From the NCBI GenBank assembly GCA_036723735.1, contig DAIMGT010000051.1, positions 1 through 27,141 of the forward strand: a stretch of 27,141 bases of DNA, in the 5' to 3' direction. The notes under the pieces were generated by a model that worked only from the letters and a program-made list of their open reading frames with translations, ran no database searches and was not told the origin of the DNA. The DNA comes from UBA4656 sp002405525 (GTDB lineage: Bacteria > Pseudomonadota > Gammaproteobacteria > Xanthomonadales > Ahniellaceae). Numbering within the stretch: position 1 is the stretch's first letter; each line of letters starts with the position of its first letter. The position numbers and the translations under genes were made by a program. Below are positions 21,166 through 27,141 of this stretch, piece by piece.

Positions 21166-23577
21166 TCAGCGCCGCGACTGCGCATAGGCCGGGAATTCCT
21201 CCGGCGAGATGCGGATCGCCGCGCCCGTGGGGCAGGCGCGCACGCAGGCCGGGCCGCCCTTGAGGTCCTTGCACATGTCGCACTTCACGGCCTTCTTCTC
21301 GCTGCCGCCTTCCTTCTTCCTGTCCGGGTCGTAGGGCGCTTCGCCGGGGCCGCTGCCGGCGCCGAACAGCAGCCACGACAGCAGGCCGGGCTTGCGCGGC
21401 GGCTTGCTGGCCATGTGGATCACGCCGTAGGGGCAGTTGCGCTCGCAGTTGCCGCAGCCGATGCAGTTGTCGGCGATGAAGACCTCGCCGTTCGGCGCGC
21501 GGTGGATCGCATCCGGCGGGCAGTCCTTCATGCAGTGTGGGTGCTCGCAATGCCGGCAGGACGTGGGCACGTGGACCTGTGCGAAGGTCGGTCCGGCCTC
21601 GCGGTCGAGGCGCGAGGTGCCGCCGTGGGTTTCGGCGCACGCCTTTTCGCAGTTGTCGCAGCGCACGCACAGGGATTCGTCGATCAGCAGGATGTCGGTC
21701 GCTTCGCCGGCGCCCTGCGCAATGAGGAAGGAGATGATGTCGCCGCCGGTGGGCATCGCCTGCATCTGCAGGTTGGCCGCCGTGCGCTGCCGGTACTCCG
21801 CCTGCAGGCGCATCTTCAGCACCGGGTTGCGCGCCACGAGCTTCTTGAACGCCTCGCCGTCCAGGCGCACGGTTTCGGTGGCGATGGCGGCCCGCGCGGT
21901 GGCGCTGCGCTTGCTCTCGCCCAGCAGCGCCATCTCGCCGACGTAATTCCCGGCCGGCACGTAGGACAGCACAACCTCCTTGCCGCCGATCTCGCGCGAG
22001 ATGGTCAGCGACCCGACCCTGACCAGGTGCAGGCTGTCGCCGCTCTCGCCTTCGCTGAAGACCACGTCGCCGGCCTTGAAACGCTCGATCCTGGCGCTCT
22101 CGACCACGTCCGCGATCTGCTCGAGGGTGGACTCCGGTGAGAAGCGTGACAGGATGGCGCGCGCGATGAACACCTCGTCGATCTCGCGCTTGACCGCCTC
22201 GACCGAGGCGATCAGGCGATTCATCGATCGGCGAGGGGTCTCGACCAGCACGCAGCCACTGCCGGCGACCACGGTGGCCGAACGCCGCCGACCGGAGATC
22301 AGGCTCATCTCGCCGAAGAACTCGCCGCGGCGCAGGGTGATGCGGCGGCCGCCGTCGACCTGCACCTGCACTTCGCCGTCGACGATCGAGTAGAACGAGT
22401 TGGTGTAGTCGTTGCGCTCGAAAACCGCTGCACCGGGCACCGGCGTGCGGATCTCGGAGTCGAGCATGAACTCGCGCAACTGCAGCGGCGTTATGTGCGA
22501 CAGCAGGCGCACGTTCTTCTGGATGCGGTCGAGCGCGGCGGTCACGCTGGCGAAACCCGGCATCGACTGGAACTTGTCGCGAAGCAGGGGTTCGTCGGCA
22601 GGCTCGACCTTTCGGCCCTCGATGTACTCGATGACCTCGTAGCCCTGGTTCATTGCCTGCTTGATCAGCGGATAACCGCCGAGCGCGCCGACGATGTACA
22701 TGCCCTTGACGTTGGATTCGTACTGCGGGCTGATCGCCGGCACCGCGGCCGGGTCCTTGCTTGGAAACACGATCCCGCACGCCTCCACGAAGGCGCGCGG
22801 TGCGGTCGCGCCGAGACGGGCGATCACCCGGTCGCAGAGGATCTGCGCCTTGCCCTTGTCGGTGGCCAGCACCATGCGCATGCGCTTGCGCGAGCCCTCG
22901 GGCAGGGCGGTGACCTTCTCCGGTGCCGAGTTGTACCAGCACTCGATGGATCCGTCCTCGATCGCCTTCAGGATCGCCTGCTCGTTGCCCTTCTTGGCGC
23001 GCGAGAATTCGTCCTTGCGGTTGATGATCACGACGTTGTTCTGTTTCGCGAGCGCCACCGCGTTCTCGATCGCCGCGTCGCCGGCGCCGACCACCACGAT
23101 GGTCTCGCCGCTGTATTCCTCGGGGTCATCCAGCTGGTACTGGACGAAGGGCAGGTCCTCGCCGGGTACGCCGAGCTTGCGCAGATTGCCCTGCAGGCCG
23201 ATGCCCAGCACCACGTAGTCGGCCAGGAACCGCGCGCCGTTGGCGCAGGCGATCTCGAAAGGGCCGGGCTCGGTCCTGCGGATCTTCGACACCTCGTGGC
23301 CGAACCTGACGTTGACCTTGAGGCGGGCCACGCCGTCGTCCCAGGCCTTGAGGATGGTCTCCCGGGAACCGGCCCTGAACGGCAGGGGCGAGCGCAGCGG
23401 CAGGATGCCTGGCTCATCCATGACGTGCTTGCCCTTCTGGTAGCGGAAGATCGTGTTCGAGAGGTGGGGGGACGCCTCCAGGAGGACGTGCGAAACGCCG
23501 GCTTCTGCGGCGCGGGCGGCGGCACTCTTGCCGCCCGGGCCCGAGCCGACGATCGCGATCTTGTAACGCTCGGACAC
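21166..23577 (-). CDS. FAD/NAD(P)H oxidoreductase - two cNMP-binding domains - four-cluster ferredoxin fusion
   Basis: An 803-residue cytosolic fusion. Residues 1-325 form a thioredoxin-reductase-like flavoprotein with FAD loop GSGPGG (11-16), NAD(P) loop GAGDAA (164-169), and INRKDEFSR after it, which hints at NADPH. The CxxC of true thioredoxin reductases is missing. Two cyclic-nucleotide-binding domains follow (about 350-470 and 480-595), each keeping the phosphate-cassette Glu and Arg (FGEM with RRSAT 431-435; VGEM with RSAT 557-560). Residues 630-790 hold sixteen Cys in four [4Fe-4S] patterns, beginning at C637, C674, C705 and C766, in the DmsB/HybA-type order. I infer NAD(P)H oxidation feeding electrons through the clusters to the membrane cytochrome b, possibly gated by a cyclic nucleotide. 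The start is GTG. It is the first gene of the cluster. Confidence 0.92.
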   Translation of the reverse strand: MSERYKIAIVGSGPGGKSAAARAAEAGVSHVLLEASPHLSNTIFRYQKGKHVMDEPGILPLRSPLPFRAGSRETILKAWDDGVARLKVNVRFGHEVSKIRRTEPGPFEIACANGARFLADYVVLGIGLQGNLRKLGVPGEDLPFVQYQLDDPEEYSGETIVVVGAGDAAIENAVALAKQNNVVIINRKDEFSRAKKGNEQAILKAIEDGSIECWYNSAPEKVTALPEGSRKRMRMVLATDKGKAQILCDRVIARLGATAPRAFVEACGIVFPSKDPAAVPAISPQYESNVKGMYIVGALGGYPLIKQAMNQGYEVIEYIEGRKVEPADEPLLRDKFQSMPGFASVTAALDRIQKNVRLLSHITPLQLREFMLDSEIRTPVPGAAVFERNDYTNSFYSIVDGEVQVQVDGGRRITLRRGEFFGEMSLISGRRRSATVVAGSGCVLVETPRRSMNRLIASVEAVKREIDEVFIARAILSRFSPESTLEQIADVVESARIERFKAGDVVFSEGESGDSLHLVRVGSLTISREIGGKEVVLSYVPAGNYVGEMALLGESKRSATARAAIATETVRLDGEAFKKLVARNPVLKMRLQAEYRQRTAANLQMQAMPTGGDIISFLIAQGAGEATDILLIDESLCVRCDNCEKACAETHGGTSRLDREAGPTFAQVHVPTSCRHCEHPHCMKDCPPDAIHRAPNGEVFIADNCIGCGNCERNCPYGVIHMASKPPRKPGLLSWLLFGAGSGPGEAPYDPDRKKEGGSEKKAVKCDMCKDLKGGPACVRACPTGAAIRISPEEFPAYAQSRR

Positions 23578-23656
23578 CTTGGCAGCCCCTGCAGCACCCC
23601 AGTCGAGTGTAGCCCACGCGTGAGGCCGGTGTGTGCGCGTGCGTGCCCGACCGGGC

Positions 23657-23670
23657 TATGATGACGTCAT
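23657..23670 (+). promoter_or_regulatory. -10-like box overlapping a perfect 10-bp palindrome
   Basis: In the 111-base divergent gap, TATGAT (23657-23662) matches the -10 consensus at five of six bases, 26 bases before ATG 23689. It overlaps ATGACGTCAT (23661-23670), a perfect palindrome placed between the -10 box and the expected start point, where a repressor would act. No good -35 is seen. On the other strand the palindrome is about 85-95 bases upstream of the first cytochrome-cluster gene, so one regulator could serve both directions. Confidence 0.4.
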
Positions 23671-23688
23671 GCTAGGGACTCTCAGCCC

Positions 23689-25428
23689 ATGACCTTCTAC
23701 CGCCGCCTCGGTGAGGGCCTGCCGGAACGCCGCAGTCCGCCCCGTGATGCGTTCCAGGCCGACCCGAAGGCCCTCAGACGCTGGATCGAAGAACTGCCAC
23801 TGGCCAACTCGGCGGTCGCGTCGCGAATGCTTTTCCAGGCGTTGCGCGAGATGAACCAGATGACGATCGACCCGTCGACCCGGCTCGCCGCTCTCGAGGC
23901 GCTGCGCGTGCCGATAACCGGCGTTACCGATGCCATCGACCGCCAGGTGGTCGGCGCCAGTTTCCCGGTGCCGCCGCCGAAGGCGCAGCTCGCGACCCTG
24001 GGCCGCGACCTGCAGCGCCAACTGGCGCTCGGCTTCCGGCTGGCGGTCTACGAATTCTGCGCGCCGGACGGCAAGGTGCCGTTCCTGCGCGGCAAGGCGG
24101 TTGCACTCGCACTGGAGCGCGCGATCGGGCATCTGGGCGAGGAGCTTTGCAAGGGCTACCTGGTTTACGCCGCGCCGCCGGAAAGCGTGTGGCGGATGAT
24201 GAATGCCCTTTTCGCGTTCGCTCTCGCCAGCCGACTCGACGACAAGGCGGTCGACGGCCCGGTCTCGGGAACGTCCGGCACGCCGCGCCAGGCGTTCACG
24301 CATGCGCTGCTGATGGCCGTCTCGAATCCCTATCGCCTGACGCAGAAAGAGATCCATGAAACCGCGCAGGCGACGCGCGGCTGGGCGGCGAAGGCGGTGC
24401 TGCGCGGTGCCGTTCCCGGCGAGGCGGTCTTCGCGGTGCCGCTCGACGAGGACCGGGGGCCGGGCTACCTGCCGGAAGAGCGCAGCAGCAGCGGCGCGGC
24501 CCGCCTCGCACTCGACACCGCTCCGCTGCAGGAGGAACTCGAACGCCAGTTGGCCAATGCCGAGGGCGCGGCGTGCGGACTGCCCGTCGCCGGGCGCGCC
24601 GGCAATGCCGCCATGATCAGCGCGGATCTCGTGCGCCGCCTGCTCGTCAACTGGCGCTTCGTGCCGGAGCGGGCGCAGCGGCGGCTGCCTGCCGGTCACG
24701 AACTCGACACCCTGGTCGGGCTGCACGCCGTGCATTATTTCCTCGCCGGTGGCCTCGACTTCGAGACCGTGCTGCGCCGCGCCTGCGGCACTGCGGTGCA
24801 TGCGACCGAACGCCAGCGCGGCTCGGCGCGCAGTCCGCACGAGGCAGGACGCGTCGATCTGCTGCGCGCGCGCGTGCTCGACCAGGGGCTGGGTGGATGC
24901 CGGGTCGCGTGGGAGCAGGGCGACGCGGTGCGCGCGCGGGTCGGCGAGATCGTCGCGCTGGCAGTCGCGCGGACCGACCTCGATCCGACCGCGGTGCCGC
25001 ATGATGAGCGCGACTGGATGCTTGGCGTGATCCGCTGGCTGCGGGTGGACGCCGGAGGCATGGTGGACGCCGGGGTCGAGATCATCGGGCGCGAGGCGCG
25101 CGCAGCGGTGGTGCGCGCGCTGGACTCCCGCCGCCATCCGCGCCCCTCGCTGCGCGGGGTGGTCCTCCAGGCGCCGCGCATGCGCGGCGGCCACGCCGCT
25201 TCGATCGTGGCGCCCGCAGTGCTGGAGCGCAACGCGCCGGGCTACGAGTACCGCGCATTGCCGTCTCGTTGGGGCGTCGAGGAGGTCGAGGTGGGCGAGT
25301 TGCGCACGATCGAGGTGGCGGAGCAGACCTCGGCCTTCCTTCGCATTGTTCTGCCGGCGGCGGAGCGCGATCCCGACACCCCTGCGCGCCCGGCCGCGGT
25401 TTCGCAGTCGTCGATCGCGGCATCCTGA
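23689..25428 (+). CDS. Conserved protein of unknown function upstream of ispG
   Basis: A 579-residue, probably cytosolic protein with no signal peptide or membrane helix. The first 330 residues are largely helical (for example KALRRWIEELPLANSAVASR and LQRQLALGFRLAVYEFC). The C-terminal third turns to beta-rich sequence (RHPRPSLRGVVLQAPRM, YEYRALPSRWGVEEVEVGEL, TSAFLRIVLPA). The opening MTFYRRLGEGLPERR and the ASRMLFQALREMNQM segment remind me of a conserved gammaproteobacterial family, some of whose members are described as PilZ-like c-di-GMP-binding proteins or loosely as chaperones. I cannot confirm either from motifs, because a clean RxxxR...DxSxxG PilZ signature is not seen. It ends 31 bases before ispG and is probably co-transcribed with it. 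Confidence 0.8.
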   Translation: MTFYRRLGEGLPERRSPPRDAFQADPKALRRWIEELPLANSAVASRMLFQALREMNQMTIDPSTRLAALEALRVPITGVTDAIDRQVVGASFPVPPPKAQLATLGRDLQRQLALGFRLAVYEFCAPDGKVPFLRGKAVALALERAIGHLGEELCKGYLVYAAPPESVWRMMNALFAFALASRLDDKAVDGPVSGTSGTPRQAFTHALLMAVSNPYRLTQKEIHETAQATRGWAAKAVLRGAVPGEAVFAVPLDEDRGPGYLPEERSSSGAARLALDTAPLQEELERQLANAEGAACGLPVAGRAGNAAMISADLVRRLLVNWRFVPERAQRRLPAGHELDTLVGLHAVHYFLAGGLDFETVLRRACGTAVHATERQRGSARSPHEAGRVDLLRARVLDQGLGGCRVAWEQGDAVRARVGEIVALAVARTDLDPTAVPHDERDWMLGVIRWLRVDAGGMVDAGVEIIGREARAAVVRALDSRRHPRPSLRGVVLQAPRMRGGHAASIVAPAVLERNAPGYEYRALPSRWGVEEVEVGELRTIEVAEQTSAFLRIVLPAAERDPDTPARPAAVSQSSIAAS

Positions 25429-25459
25429 ACGGGCACGGGCGGACACCACGGACGAGCGC

Positions 25460-26692
<1,233 letters not shown>

Positions 26693-26714
26693 CGTTCACG
26701 AAGGCTCCAGTCGC

Positions 26715-27098
26715 ATGCCAGTTCCTACCTACGACCCGTTCATCGAGCCGCTCATGCGGTATCTGGCGCGCCATCCCGAGGGGGCTGTCGCCAGAGAGGC
26801 TCATGAAGCCGTTGCTGAGGCGCTCGGATTGAGCGAAGCGGACAAGTCGGAACGAGTCCCCAGCGGGTTGCAGCCCATTTACAAGAATCGGGCGGGCTGG
26901 GCCCACGATCGACTCAAGCGTGCAGGTCTTTCCAGCGCGCCCCGGCGAGGGTTCTGGAAGCTGACGCCGAAGGGAATCGAGGTGCTTACCCAGAACGGCG
27001 GCCCTTTTCCCGTCGAACTCGTCGATCGGTTGGCTACCGAGTTTGTCGAGGTTCGGCTCCGTCCTGAGGCCGCGACCCAGGAAGACAGGGTCTGTTGA
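26715..27098 (+). CDS. Mrr N-terminal (winged-helix) domain protein lacking the nuclease domain
   Basis: A 127-residue protein that matches the N-terminal DNA-binding part of Mrr-type restriction enzymes (Mrr_N). VPTYDPFIEPLMRYLARH opens the domain, AVAEALGLSEADKSERVPSG leads to QPIYKNRAGWAHDRLKRAG, and PRRGFWKLTPKGIEVL closes the winged helix. A full Mrr continues for roughly 150-200 residues into a PD-(D/E)xK endonuclease that cuts methylated DNA. Here a stop follows at 27098 after ATQEDRVC, so no catalytic motif is present. It may be a stand-alone methyl-DNA-binding protein or a truncated remnant. Only 43 bases remain in the window, too few to see a displaced catalytic part. It lies 22 bases after ispG. 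Confidence 0.75.
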   Translation: MPVPTYDPFIEPLMRYLARHPEGAVAREAHEAVAEALGLSEADKSERVPSGLQPIYKNRAGWAHDRLKRAGLSSAPRRGFWKLTPKGIEVLTQNGGPFPVELVDRLATEFVEVRLRPEAATQEDRVC

Positions 27099-27141
27099 AA
27101 TTCAAGTGGGTTATGCCGGGCGAGCGACATGCGGGTTGACC

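Noticed and set aside
21166..23577. Calling the 803-residue protein a thioredoxin reductase
   Set aside because: The active-site CxxC of that enzyme is not present, and the chain continues into cNMP and [4Fe-4S] domains.

Overview
The window is GC-rich DNA from a proteobacterium. The gene set (XseA, an IspG of about 410 residues, a FimX-like c-di-GMP response regulator, and a conserved 579-residue protein beside ispG) fits a gammaproteobacterium, possibly Xanthomonadales-like. That placement is inference from gene content. The sequence contains ten Ns at 2467-2476 flanked by long G and C runs, so it comes from a scaffolded draft or metagenome assembly.

Layout. Positions 176-4474 carry three minus-strand genes: an aldehyde dehydrogenase, a small DUF2199-like protein, and an acetolactate-synthase-like thiamine diphosphate enzyme. 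The last two are separated by a roughly 600-base gene-free stretch with repeats and the assembly gap. Positions 4581-8437 hold the divergent pair xseA (minus) and a large response regulator (plus) whose GGDEF and EAL domains both look inactive. Positions 8826-9854 encode a quinone-oxidoreductase-like dehydrogenase.

The centre of interest is a minus-strand cluster of seven genes running from 23577 down to 9943. In order of transcription they are: a fusion of an FAD/NAD(P)H oxidoreductase, two cyclic-nucleotide-binding domains and a four-cluster ferredoxin module; a five-helix membrane protein with histidine spacing for two b hemes; an FHA domain joined by one membrane helix to a decaheme c-type cytochrome; a lipoprotein with two GlcG/HbpS (DUF336) domains; an outer-membrane beta-barrel; a secreted decaheme cytochrome fused to an LVIVD-type beta-propeller; and an NTF2/SnoaL-like protein translationally coupled to it. 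Together they supply parts for a full electron route from cytosolic NAD(P)H through flavin, [4Fe-4S] clusters and b hemes to 20 c hemes and an outer-membrane pore. I infer an extracellular or outer-membrane electron-transfer system with cytosolic ligand sensing. I cannot assign it to a described conduit.

Divergent from this cluster, 23689-26692 carries the conserved 579-residue gene followed by ispG (isoprenoid synthesis). After ispG comes a short Mrr_N-like gene lacking the nuclease domain. No tRNA, rRNA, CRISPR array or insertion sequence was recognised.
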